From positions 1 through 7,473 of the forward strand of contig CALCBO010000287.1 in NCBI GenBank assembly GCA_937897245.1: a stretch of 7,473 bases of DNA, given 5' to 3'. Under the pieces are notes generated by a model. That model did no database searches and had not been told where the DNA came from. It saw only the letters and a program-made list of their open reading frames with translations. This DNA is from an uncultured Caryophanales bacterium. Lineage in GTDB: Bacteria; Bacillota_I; Bacilli_A; RF39; UBA660. Both the position numbers and the translations under genes were made by a program. This document shows positions 1-5,933 of this stretch, piece by piece; position 1 is the stretch's first letter; each line of letters opens with the position of its first letter.

Positions 1-217
1 ACTCACCCATAAAGTGGTCCTGCAAACCCTTCCAGAGCTCCTCGCTTGCGCCCTTACCATCACCCAACTGATGCTCGGTAACGAATGTAAGGTCACCCTC
101 CTGCTCCTCTACCTCTACGAACTTATCTGCACCTACCTTGCAAAGTGGACACTTCTCGGGAGCTGCATCTCCCTCGTGAATATAACCACATACTGTACAA
201 CGAAATTTCTTTGCCAT
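1..217 (-). CDS. Reverse rubrerythrin / rubredoxin-headed rubrerythrin (partial, 3' end beyond left edge)
   Basis: Only the first 72 codons are in the window. The ATG is at 217-215 and the frame is open to the left edge. The protein begins MAKKFRCTVCGYIHEGDAAP and continues with EKCPLC, so the four rubredoxin iron ligands are Cys7, Cys10, Cys23 and Cys26. After a short linker comes a stretch ending in HFMGE at residues 68-72. This resembles the start of the ferritin-like diiron domain in Bacteroidales proteins, where a similar phrase leads into the first helix. A rubredoxin domain placed before the diiron domain is the reverse rubrerythrin order. Such cytoplasmic proteins reduce hydrogen peroxide in anaerobes, taking electrons through the rubredoxin iron. 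No Shine-Dalgarno is visible, as is normal in Bacteroidetes, and a TAnnTTTGY promoter lies about 60 bases upstream. The rubredoxin domain is certain. The diiron half is inferred because it is off the window, and a different C-terminal domain is possible. Confidence 0.85.
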   Translation of the reverse strand, partial: MAKKFRCTVCGYIHEGDAAPEKCPLCKVGADKFVEVEEQEGDLTFVTEHQLGDGKGASEELWKGLQDHFMGE

Positions 218-272
218 AATTTTGTCTGTTTTAAGTTTGTTTGTTTATAATAGTTTATTTTCTTTTCCTATT

Positions 273-303
273 ACAAAGATAAAATAATTTCCGACTTTTG
301 CAA
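273..303 (-). promoter_or_regulatory. Bacteroidetes-type promoter of the rubrerythrin gene
   Basis: On the minus strand, TATCTTTGT (281-273) matches the Bacteroidetes -7 consensus TAnnTTTGY exactly. A TTGC (303-300) lies 18 bases upstream as a plausible -33 element. The predicted transcript would start near 266 and leave an AT-rich leader of about 50 bases before the ATG at 217. The match is by eye to the known primary sigma-factor consensus of this phylum. No operator is visible. Confidence 0.6.
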
Positions 304-391
304 TTCGTTTTTTTATCACAATTTTCTATCGAATCATAAGCTAAACTTATACACAACGAATCTTAGCGTCGCAACCTTATAAATATTATAT

Positions 392-423
392 ATAGGAGCA
401 GATAACCCGCTCGGAACTCCTAT
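392..423 (-). terminator. Probable terminator hairpin of the lipoprotein gene
   Basis: ATAGGAG (392-398) and CTCCTAT (417-423) form a perfect 7-bp inverted repeat with an 18-base loop. It starts 8 bases past the stop codon of the minus-strand lipoprotein gene. A competing inner pairing, GAGC with GCTC, shares bases with the outer stem. The sequence after the hairpin on the minus strand is AT-rich (ATATATAATATTTATAA) but has no clean T run, so efficient intrinsic termination is uncertain. Position is the main support for the call. Confidence 0.45.
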
Positions 424-431
424 TATATCTT

Positions 432-1409
432 TTAATTCTTCACCTCTGCCTCCGAAATAAGTTTTTCGATATAGGCCACATCGGTACAATCCTTTGCCAT
501 CACACGCTTCTTGCTGTCGAGCAGATACATTGCGGGGATAGCACGAAGGTCATAGGTGCGCTGTTGGGTGATAGCCTTGCCCTTATCGTAGCCATTAATC
601 CAAGCCGAAGGATAATCCTTCAAATGGTCACGCCAAGCGGCCAAATCCTCATCGGGATAGAGCACCAACACCTTCATATCACCACGCTCCGAGAGTTCGT
701 TGAGCATAGGCGACGAGAGCAACTGCTCACGCACCTCGCGGCACATCGGACAACCCGGATTGCTAATAAACACAAGCAGATACTCGGCCTGAATGTCGTA
801 CATACGCTTTGTTCGTCCATTAGGCAAAGTGTACAGAAAATCGTTTGCGGCACGACCTACCCTATTCTGCAAAGCGATAGAGAGATCATATTCATAGGGC
901 TTGCGCTCATACTCATCGAGCAGAGGACTTGCGATGGCCGACTCCAAAACGGGGATATATTTTTCATCGTCGCGCACAGTTGAATTGGGATTATGCAGCA
1001 CCTGCTCGGCAAGGAACAGGAAATATTCAAACATCGGCTTCGACTTAGAGGCTTTTTGCATAAGTCCCTTCATTGATTTATCAATCAACGAATCAGGAAC
1101 ACAACCAACCGCATACACAGCAAACGATGTGAGCATACTCGATGTGTCGGCTCGCGATATGAATGTGGTGTCGGCAAAATCGAACTTATCCCAATAGTGT
1201 TGATTCATATACAAGGTCTTCTGCTCAGGGCTAAACGAGGCAGGAGCCAAAGTTGGCACAAAAGGTTTGAGCGGTTTCACCTGCTGAGTGTTAGGTGCAG
1301 AAGCGTTGGCATCGCTCGCAGTTTGTTTCGCACGCGAGCCACAACCACAAAGCCCCAATGAAACAACGGCCAAAGCCAAAAACAAAAATATTTTATTCGA
1401 GCACTTCAT
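432..1409 (-). CDS. DUF5106-type lipoprotein with C-terminal thioredoxin-like fold
   Basis: A 325-residue exported lipoprotein of a type common in Bacteroidales. Residues 1-22 form a signal peptide with a basic start (MKCSNK), a hydrophobic core and the lipobox LCGC, so Cys23 is the likely lipidated residue. No acidic surface-export signal follows the Cys, so anchoring in the periplasm is more likely than surface display. After a Ser/Ala/Pro linker (about 26-60), residues 66-195 resemble the DUF5106 region (HYWDKFDFADTTF at 71-83). Residues 205-325 look like a thioredoxin fold, with ISNPGCPMCREV giving a CPMC active site (Cys220, Cys223) and a cis-Pro candidate at IPAMYLLD (Pro292). A thiol-disulfide role is inferred; the substrate is unknown. 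The frame could begin 17 codons earlier at 1460. The start at 1409 is preferred because it places the signal peptide at the N-terminus and because the likely promoter (1448-1456) lies between the two ATGs. Confidence 0.85.
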   Translation of the reverse strand: MKCSNKIFLFLALAVVSLGLCGCGSRAKQTASDANASAPNTQQVKPLKPFVPTLAPASFSPEQKTLYMNQHYWDKFDFADTTFISRADTSSMLTSFAVYAVGCVPDSLIDKSMKGLMQKASKSKPMFEYFLFLAEQVLHNPNSTVRDDEKYIPVLESAIASPLLDEYERKPYEYDLSIALQNRVGRAANDFLYTLPNGRTKRMYDIQAEYLLVFISNPGCPMCREVREQLLSSPMLNELSERGDMKVLVLYPDEDLAAWRDHLKDYPSAWINGYDKGKAITQQRTYDLRAIPAMYLLDSKKRVMAKDCTDVAYIEKLISEAEVKN

Positions 1410-1447
1410 TTTCTTGGTAAAATTGCAATTAAACAATATAGCATAAG

Positions 1448-1456
1448 ACAAAAATA
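1448..1456 (-). promoter_or_regulatory. Bacteroidetes -7 box of the lipoprotein gene
   Basis: TATTTTTGT on the minus strand (1456-1448) matches the Bacteroidetes TAnnTTTGY consensus and lies 38 bases upstream of the ATG at 1409. The -33 element is weak. The nearest TTTG (1472-1469) is only 12 bases upstream, shorter than the usual spacing. If the box is used, transcription starts around 1441, downstream of the alternative ATG at 1460, which favours the 1409 start. Confidence 0.45.
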
Positions 1457-1510
1457 GCACAATCGGCGCAAATAAAAAAGAGTTTATTATACTTAATATA
1501 AATAAAGTAT

Positions 1511-1519
1511 TACCTTTGT
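1511..1519 (+). promoter_or_regulatory. Orphan Bacteroidetes -7 box pointing into the junction
   Basis: TACCTTTGT matches TAnnTTTGY on the plus strand, divergent from the lipoprotein gene. It is followed by an A/C-rich stretch (about 1526-1548) that looks like a Bacteroidetes 5' leader. No clear TTTG -33 element is visible. A 6-bp inverted repeat (ATACTT 1489-1494, AAGTAT 1505-1510) abuts the box. No Bacteroidales gene follows, because the sequence changes to AT-rich Bacillota coding sequence within about 40 bases. The box appears to have lost its gene at the join. Confidence 0.45.
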
Positions 1520-1557
1520 ATATATCACAACGCTAACAACAAAACAAATATTATCAT
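1520..1557. other. Probable chimeric junction between Bacteroidales and low-GC Bacillota DNA
   Basis: To the left are Bacteroidetes promoters, a Bacteroidales-type lipoprotein and a moderate-GC gene. To the right are genes with about 30 percent GC, strong Shine-Dalgarno sequences, sigma-A promoters and Gram-positive envelope functions. A coding-like frame enters from this stretch already in the middle of a protein and has no start codon upstream of 1656. There is no transposase, integrase, tRNA or target-site duplication at the boundary. The exact base of the join cannot be fixed by eye because both sides are A/T/C-rich here. An assembly or ligation chimera is the favoured reading. Confidence 0.75.
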
Positions 1558-2252
1558 TCTATAATGTAGGTAAAGATATTATTAAAAAGAGTCTTAGTTC
1601 TAGTGATGCTGATTTAGTTAATATTCAACAATTATATCTACAAGGAACTGGACAAATGATTTATGATGAAAGAGCTAAAATGGTATTATGGGATTATGTT
1701 CCTAATAAGAGTAGTAAAAAAGATATTATTGAGGCTATGAATATTAACTTAGGAAAGAAAGAACATAAAGATATTACAGAATTCCATTTCTCTATTAATG
1801 AACCTTATACTAAAAAAATTATTGGAGAAGGTCCTTATAAAACTGATTCTGGTTATACCCTACTTCCAGACTTTACTGGAGATTCAGAATCACAAGCAAG
1901 AGCTACTGCTTCAAAGATGGGAATTAGTGTTAGCTTTAATGGTAGTGGTGGATATGTTACTAGTCAAAGTTATCCAGCTAAAAAGAGAGTTGATTTAATT
2001 AAAGGTAGTGTTGTATTAACACTTTCTGGTGGAAAGAATACTACCAAAAAAGATGATGATACTAGAAATGAAAAAGAAAATAATCGTTCAACTGAGAAAA
2101 ATTATTATCAACAAAATACTGATAACAACAATAATAATACTAATGATACTGGTAATAATACTCCTGTTGTACCGGATAATGATACTAAAGATGATGATGA
2201 TAATACTTCTAATGATAGTACAAATACTGGTAATAATGAACCAAATGAATAA
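1548..2252 (+). CDS. PASTA-domain wall protein, likely penicillin-binding protein C-terminus (5' truncated)
   Basis: Only the C-terminal part is present. The frame is open back to 1506 but has no ATG, GTG or TTG before the ATG at 1656, and its codons look coding from about 1557 (FYNVGKDIIKKS). A start at 1656 is possible, with AAGGAA eight bases upstream, but it would yield a PASTA protein with neither signal peptide nor membrane segment. Truncation at the join therefore fits better. Residues 69-124 counted from the 1656 Met are one PASTA domain, running from LLPDFTGDSESQARATASKM through GSGGYVTSQSYPA to GSVVLTLSGG. PASTA domains bind peptidoglycan fragments or beta-lactams outside the cell and occur at the C-termini of high-molecular-weight PBPs and of Ser/Thr kinases. 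The last 72 residues are a hydrophilic Asn/Asp/Thr-rich tail in which the 14-base direct repeat at 2146-2159 and 2224-2237 encodes a TGNN motif twice. PBP identity is inferred from the PASTA domain and tail; the catalytic domain is not in the window. Confidence 0.75.
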   Translation: MLSFYNVGKDIIKKSLSSSDADLVNIQQLYLQGTGQMIYDERAKMVLWDYVPNKSSKKDIIEAMNINLGKKEHKDITEFHFSINEPYTKKIIGEGPYKTDSGYTLLPDFTGDSESQARATASKMGISVSFNGSGGYVTSQSYPAKKRVDLIKGSVVLTLSGGKNTTKKDDDTRNEKENNRSTEKNYYQQNTDNNNNNTNDTGNNTPVVPDNDTKDDDDNTSNDSTNTGNNEPNE

Positions 2253-2267
2253 TTTGGTTCTTTTTTT
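2238..2267 (+). terminator. Intrinsic terminator of the PASTA-protein gene, overlapping its stop codon
   Basis: GAACCAAAT (2238-2246) and ATTTGGTTC (2252-2260) form a perfect 9-bp stem with a 5-base loop, followed by seven T (2261-2267). The stop codon TAA (2250-2252) lies across the loop and the first base of the 3' arm. The last codons of the gene therefore make the 5' arm. Confidence 0.92.
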
Positions 2268-2273
2268 CATACT

Positions 2274-2298
2274 AAAAGAGCTACATTATTGTAGCTCT
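2274..2298 (-). terminator. Intrinsic terminator of the ltaS-like operon, stop codon in the loop
   Basis: AGAGCTACA (2277-2285) and TGTAGCTCT (2290-2298) form a perfect 9-bp stem with a 4-base loop (2286-2289). Read on the minus strand, the stop codon TAA (2288-2286) of the small membrane protein sits inside the loop. The T run after the stem is short (four T including the last stem base), so termination may be weaker than at the converging plus-strand terminator 7 bases away. Confidence 0.7.
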
Positions 2299-2909
2299 AC
2301 TAGATATAATTTAATATCATCATGGACAAACTTTAAGGTTGCTTTCTTTTGATATGATGAGAATTCTTTATCTGTATAATCCCAACTAACTTCTACAGTA
2401 TAAGCTTCTTCATCTGTTTTATCAACATAAGTAAAAGCTTCTTTATTTATACTATCAATAGTTATTTCATTTACTTCTGGTAGTTTTTGATTACGGTCAT
2501 CATAGATATTGTTTTCAACATATTTATAATATGTATTTTGAGCATTTTGTAGGAAGTTTTCAAGTACATCTGGATAAACAAAGTCTACTCCTCCAATATC
2601 AGTTTTAGCATTCTTATCTTTTAATGAATAAAAGTCGTAAATAAACATCTCAGATATTTTTTTAGCATAATCTTCTTCGTTTACTTCATCTTCTTCTAAG
2701 ATTTTTTTAAGCTCTTTAAACATCTCTTTATATCTTTTTGTTTTTGTATCTTTTAGTGTATATCCATATTTTTCTATTTTACTAACAACTTTAGCTCCAG
2801 CAACTTTTTTCTCTGAATTAAGAGACTTATAAGCTAAGAACCCCAATATAGCAATAGCAATAACTACTATTACTAATAATACTATTCTTACTCTTTTTTT
2901 TAATTTCAT
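2286..2909 (-). CDS. Small membrane-anchored extracytoplasmic protein, unknown function
   Basis: A 207-residue protein I do not recognise as a named family. It begins with a basic stretch (MKLKKRVR) and one hydrophobic segment at about residues 9-27, with no lipobox and no clear signal-peptidase site. It is therefore probably a type II anchored protein with its body outside the membrane. Residues 58-100 are strongly charged and helical-looking (ELKKILEEDEVNEEDYAKK). Residues 105-207 contain aromatic-rich and strand-like stretches (AYTVEVSWDYTD, KKATLKFV), compatible with an NTF2-like fold, but that is a guess. The start follows the stop of the upstream LtaS-like gene by two bases, and AAGGAG (2920-2915) inside the end of that gene is five bases from the ATG. 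The two genes are therefore probably translationally coupled, and this protein may be an accessory or partner of the LtaS-like enzyme. A stop-overlapping terminator ends the operon here. Confidence 0.8.
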   Translation of the reverse strand: MKLKKRVRIVLLVIVVIAIAILGFLAYKSLNSEKKVAGAKVVSKIEKYGYTLKDTKTKRYKEMFKELKKILEEDEVNEEDYAKKISEMFIYDFYSLKDKNAKTDIGGVDFVYPDVLENFLQNAQNTYYKYVENNIYDDRNQKLPEVNEITIDSINKEAFTYVDKTDEEAYTVEVSWDYTDKEFSSYQKKATLKFVHDDIKLYLVELQ

Positions 2910-2911
2910 AC

Positions 2912-4993
2912 TTACTCCTTTTCTTTATTTTGTGTTTCTTTATTTTTTGTTTCATTTAATAAATCAAATACTATTATATCATTAGAAACATCTAATAATT
3001 TATTAGTATATTCTGTATTATCAGATATTTCTTGTTCTGAGATAGCTTCTTCAGTTAATGATAAATAGGCTTCTTTTTGACTATTATAATACATTTTATT
3101 ATTAACCCAATTTCCATTAGGGAAAACTACAATATTATTATCTTTGATGTTATAAATATCATGTCCTAAAGCATATTTATTATAGAAACCTAACATATTA
3201 CCTAAAGTTGGAACTACGTCATACATTCCCATAACATTCTTATTTTCAAAATTCAAATCAGTACCTTTCATATCCTTATTCCAAATAATGAATGGTACTT
3301 TTCGACCTAATTCATATTGGTATGAGTCATATTCTTTATAATTAGGATCATCATATTCATATATTGAGTCAGTTTCTTTATTATAATTGTATAAACGATT
3401 ATAGTCTTTTCTAGGTAATCTAGCATCATGATCTCCATATAAGACAATAATTGTATTATCTAATAATCCTTTTTCTTCTAGACCTGTAATAAATTCACCT
3501 AAAGCACTATCTGCATAGTGAACTGATTTAAAATAATTACCTAATTTAGTACCTTCCATATATGGATATACTTTTTCTTCAGTTGTGCCATTTTCTAAAG
3601 TTACAGTTTCTTTAATATCAACTGGATATTCACCATACTTTTCTACTTCTGAGAATGGAGTATGATTAGATAACATAATCAATAGTCCATACCATTTATC
3701 ATGTTCTTGATTAATCTTTTCTATTTTATCAATTGATTGTTTAAAGAATTCTTTATCAGATAAACCTAAACCAATTACTTTGTCTTTAGTTACTTCATAA
3801 TCTTTTTTACTGAAGAACCTTTGATAACCCATTCTATTATGCATAGCTCTTCTATTCCAGAAATCAGCATTATTGGCATGCATACTAAATGTATAATAGC
3901 CTTTTTCATTTAAAAATTTAGGAATAGCATTATATGTTCTATCTGAATACGAAACAAAAGCTGTACCACTTTTAGTTGGCATTAATGATGTGTTATAAGT
4001 AAGTTCAGAATCACTACTTGTACCTACACTAACTTGAGAATAAAAATTAGAAAAATATATTCCTTCACTTGCTATTTTCTTAAAAGTTGGCGTAACTTCT
4101 ACACCATTAAATGATAATCCTATGGTATTAGTCATCATACTTTCTGCATGTATCGCAATAACATTTTTTCCTTCAAATAAATTGGTGTATTCATTTGTTT
4201 CAGGTTCATCTTTACGGTCACTAAAGTAATCAGTAAAATCTTTATGTGCTTTATCATAACCAAACATTGAATTAATCTTTGGTTGAAGTGAAGTAAAGAC
4301 ATCATTAGCTTGATATACATAAATACCAAAGCGCATAACTACATATTCTTTATTCCATTGTTTTAAAAATCTAGAGATATCTAGAGATGATAAAGTAATT
4401 AAAAAGATAGCAAGCAAAGCACAAGTAGCAGTAAGAGATTTTAATGTTTTAGCTTTTCTTTTAGTTTTTAATTCTATTCTCTTATAATAATTCTTTTTCT
4501 TTAGACGAAGGTGAACTATTAATAAAATTAATGGTCCTATCACATATATTAAATCTTTTAGTTGAAGAACATTTTCAACAACTGCATCTCCAACATCTCC
4601 AATATATTGAGTTAATGATAACATAGAGATAGATGCAAAAGATGTATAGAATGTATAATAAATAGAATTAATCATACATATGGCTGTCAGAAAGATACTG
4701 AAACCAAAGTAATAGAAAAATCTATTTTTAGGTTTTACTAAGTAACCAAAAGAAGCAATAAATAAGACTACTGTTGTATCTGCGAGTACTGCTTTCCAAG
4801 ATAGATAGTTTTCTGTTGAATGCATACAGAAGAAACGAAGTGTTGTGGAGTTTAGAACACATGTGACGATGAATGTTAGAAATAATACATTATTTTTAAA
4901 GAATTCTCTTACTAAGTGTTCAGTTTTAACTCTTTTTAATTGTCTTTTGGTATATTTTCTAAATTTATTCCAAGCAATTTTTATTCTTTTCAT
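2912..4993 (-). CDS. LtaS-family lipoteichoic acid synthase / phosphoglycerol transferase
   Basis: A 693-residue membrane enzyme of the LtaS type, which polymerises glycerol phosphate from phosphatidylglycerol on the outer face of the membrane. After a basic N-terminus come five hydrophobic segments (about 36-54, 66-85, 92-115, 147-163 and 186-204), then an extracellular sulfatase/alkaline-phosphatase-fold domain from about residue 272. Residues matching the known Staphylococcus aureus LtaS site are Glu284 (HAESMM), Ser326 in GTSSDSE at the Thr-nucleophile position, His372/Trp379/Arg381 (MHANNADFWNRR), His444 (SNHTPF) and Asp521/His522 (YGDHD). The Ser for Thr is the notable departure. A Tyr/Asp-rich loop at 530-560 and an acidic, Lys-rich tail after about 645 also stand out. 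The start is supported by AAGGTGA four bases upstream and by a sigma-A promoter with a very short leader. It is first in an operon with the small anchored protein downstream. The family is secure; which polymer it makes is not shown by sequence. Confidence 0.93.
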   Translation of the reverse strand: MKRIKIAWNKFRKYTKRQLKRVKTEHLVREFFKNNVLFLTFIVTCVLNSTTLRFFCMHSTENYLSWKAVLADTTVVLFIASFGYLVKPKNRFFYYFGFSIFLTAICMINSIYYTFYTSFASISMLSLTQYIGDVGDAVVENVLQLKDLIYVIGPLILLIVHLRLKKKNYYKRIELKTKRKAKTLKSLTATCALLAIFLITLSSLDISRFLKQWNKEYVVMRFGIYVYQANDVFTSLQPKINSMFGYDKAHKDFTDYFSDRKDEPETNEYTNLFEGKNVIAIHAESMMTNTIGLSFNGVEVTPTFKKIASEGIYFSNFYSQVSVGTSSDSELTYNTSLMPTKSGTAFVSYSDRTYNAIPKFLNEKGYYTFSMHANNADFWNRRAMHNRMGYQRFFSKKDYEVTKDKVIGLGLSDKEFFKQSIDKIEKINQEHDKWYGLLIMLSNHTPFSEVEKYGEYPVDIKETVTLENGTTEEKVYPYMEGTKLGNYFKSVHYADSALGEFITGLEEKGLLDNTIIVLYGDHDARLPRKDYNRLYNYNKETDSIYEYDDPNYKEYDSYQYELGRKVPFIIWNKDMKGTDLNFENKNVMGMYDVVPTLGNMLGFYNKYALGHDIYNIKDNNIVVFPNGNWVNNKMYYNSQKEAYLSLTEEAISEQEISDNTEYTNKLLDVSNDIIVFDLLNETKNKETQNKEKE

Positions 4994-5012
4994 ATTATCA
5001 CCTTACTTTATG

Positions 5013-5041
5013 ATTATATCATTATATGTGGTCTTTTTCAA
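5013..5041 (-). promoter_or_regulatory. Sigma-A promoter of the ltaS-like operon
   Basis: On the minus strand, TTGAAA (5041-5036) is separated by exactly 17 bases from a perfect TATAAT (5018-5013). Transcription would start near 5006, only about 13 bases before the ATG at 4993. The leader then holds little beyond the ribosome binding site AAGGTGA (5004-4998). With so short a leader there is no room for a riboswitch or attenuator, so strong constitutive expression is the simplest reading. Confidence 0.88.
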
Positions 5042-5082
5042 TGTAGGCCTTTTTTCTTCTTATATATTTTATCATATTTTTT

Positions 5083-5111
5083 AAAAAAAGAAGAATATTT
5101 TTTATTCTTCT
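5083..5111 (-). terminator. Intrinsic terminator of the GGDEF-YihY operon, overlapping the stop codon
   Basis: AGAAGAATA (5089-5097) and TATTCTTCT (5103-5111) form a perfect 9-bp stem with a 5-base loop. On the minus strand the stem is followed by six T (5088-5083). The stop codon TAA (5104-5102) of the YihY-family gene spans the end of the 5' arm and the first loop base, so the final Glu-Glu codons are part of the stem. Confidence 0.9.
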
Positions 5112-5920
5112 ATGGCTGATTTATAAGAACTAGCATTAATTACCATACCTAAAGTATATATATATGATAATAAGTATACCCATAATAAAAGAACTATAAT
5201 ATTAGAGATACTGCCATAGAAGACATCATATGAAGTAAATCTATCTATATAGAATGTAAATACTTCAGTGGCAATTATCCAACTAAAGGTAGTAAATAAT
5301 GCTCCTTTATTAGTGGTATTACTAGGAATACTCTCATCTGGAGCAATTATATACATTAATTTAATATTAGAGAAAAGAATTAATATCATTATTGGATATT
5401 TTAAAATACCTAACATTTCTCTTATAACATTGGTCACAGTATCTTCTTCGGTAATTAAACCAATAATATTTGATAAGGTTGAACCAAATACTGGTACTAA
5501 TAATAGAAACATAAATAAAACTAATACAATAATAATCATTAGAACTGCTTTTACTCTTCTTCTGATTAGACCATTTGGTTCTATTCTATATATTTCATTA
5601 GAAATATTTATCATAGAGAATGTTCCATTAGATGCTAAAAAGAAAGTTGTAATATAGAAAATAATCATATTAAAATTAATTCCACTACCAGCATTAATAC
5701 TGTTTAAAACTGCCGATATTTCATCTGGAGTTGAGACAGCAATTGCTTCATTAAGAGCTTCAGTTGAGATTGATAAATTAGCTGTTAAGGTTGCGATTAA
5801 GGCTACTAAAGGAACTAATGTTAAGACAAGAAAAAAAGCAAGATGTCCTGGTAATATTCTCATCTCTGGTCTTACTAATAGATTGAATATTTTTAACATA
5901 TATTCTCTTGCTTTTTCCAT
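5102..5920 (-). CDS. YihY/BrkB (virulence factor BrkB) family membrane protein
   Basis: A 272-residue polytopic membrane protein with about six hydrophobic segments (25-47, 83-104, 125-148, 170-192, 207-224 and 238-262). Family hallmarks are the LPGHLAFFLVLTLVPL stretch in the first segment, the SNGTFSMINISNEIY region after the second, and YGSISNIIVLLLWVYLLSYI followed by GMVINA at the C-terminus. Family members were once labelled RNase BN in error. The family is linked to serum resistance in Bordetella and to lipid or envelope functions, but its molecular activity is not settled. Its length is close to the usual 270-300 residues. The start at 5920 is supported by AAGGTGAT (5933-5926) five bases upstream. 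It is the last gene of an operon, 13 bases after the GGDEF-protein stop, with its own terminator. Joint expression with the sensor is likely; a shared function is inference. Confidence 0.9.
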   Translation of the reverse strand: MEKAREYMLKIFNLLVRPEMRILPGHLAFFLVLTLVPLVALIATLTANLSISTEALNEAIAVSTPDEISAVLNSINAGSGINFNMIIFYITTFFLASNGTFSMINISNEIYRIEPNGLIRRRVKAVLMIIIVLVLFMFLLLVPVFGSTLSNIIGLITEEDTVTNVIREMLGILKYPIMILILFSNIKLMYIIAPDESIPSNTTNKGALFTTFSWIIATEVFTFYIDRFTSYDVFYGSISNIIVLLLWVYLLSYIYTLGMVINASSYKSAIEE

Positions 5921-5933
5921 TTTTAATCACCTT

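Noticed and set aside
14..250. Plus-strand 78-codon frame at the left edge
   Set aside because: It is antisense to the rubredoxin domain, whose four-Cys pattern is unmistakable, and its product has no recognisable features.
564..1197. Open plus-strand frames of 139 and 98 codons within the lipoprotein gene
   Set aside because: They lie antisense to a well-supported lipoprotein with lipobox and thioredoxin motif, have no promoter or domain features, and their composition is that of a shadow frame.
1489..1510. 6-bp inverted repeat ATACTT/AAGTAT next to the orphan promoter as an operator
   Set aside because: Six base pairs with a 10-base loop in such AT-rich DNA is expected by chance, and the join nearby prevents testing it against a target gene.
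1500..1660. Mobile element or integration site at the compositional boundary
   Set aside because: No terminal inverted repeats, target duplication, tRNA or recombinase is visible. The gene on the right is cut mid-frame, which fits an artefactual join better.
1798..2352. Leu/Ile-rich alternative frames on both strands over the PASTA gene and its tail
   Set aside because: They are out-of-frame readings of the AT-rich gene and of the Asn/Asp repeat tail. The Ile-rich minus-strand product is simply the complement of AAT/GAT runs.
4135..5657. Further frames of 64 to 129 codons within the LtaS-like and YihY genes
   Set aside because: They overlap strongly supported genes, lack ribosome binding sites of the quality seen here, and have no family features.
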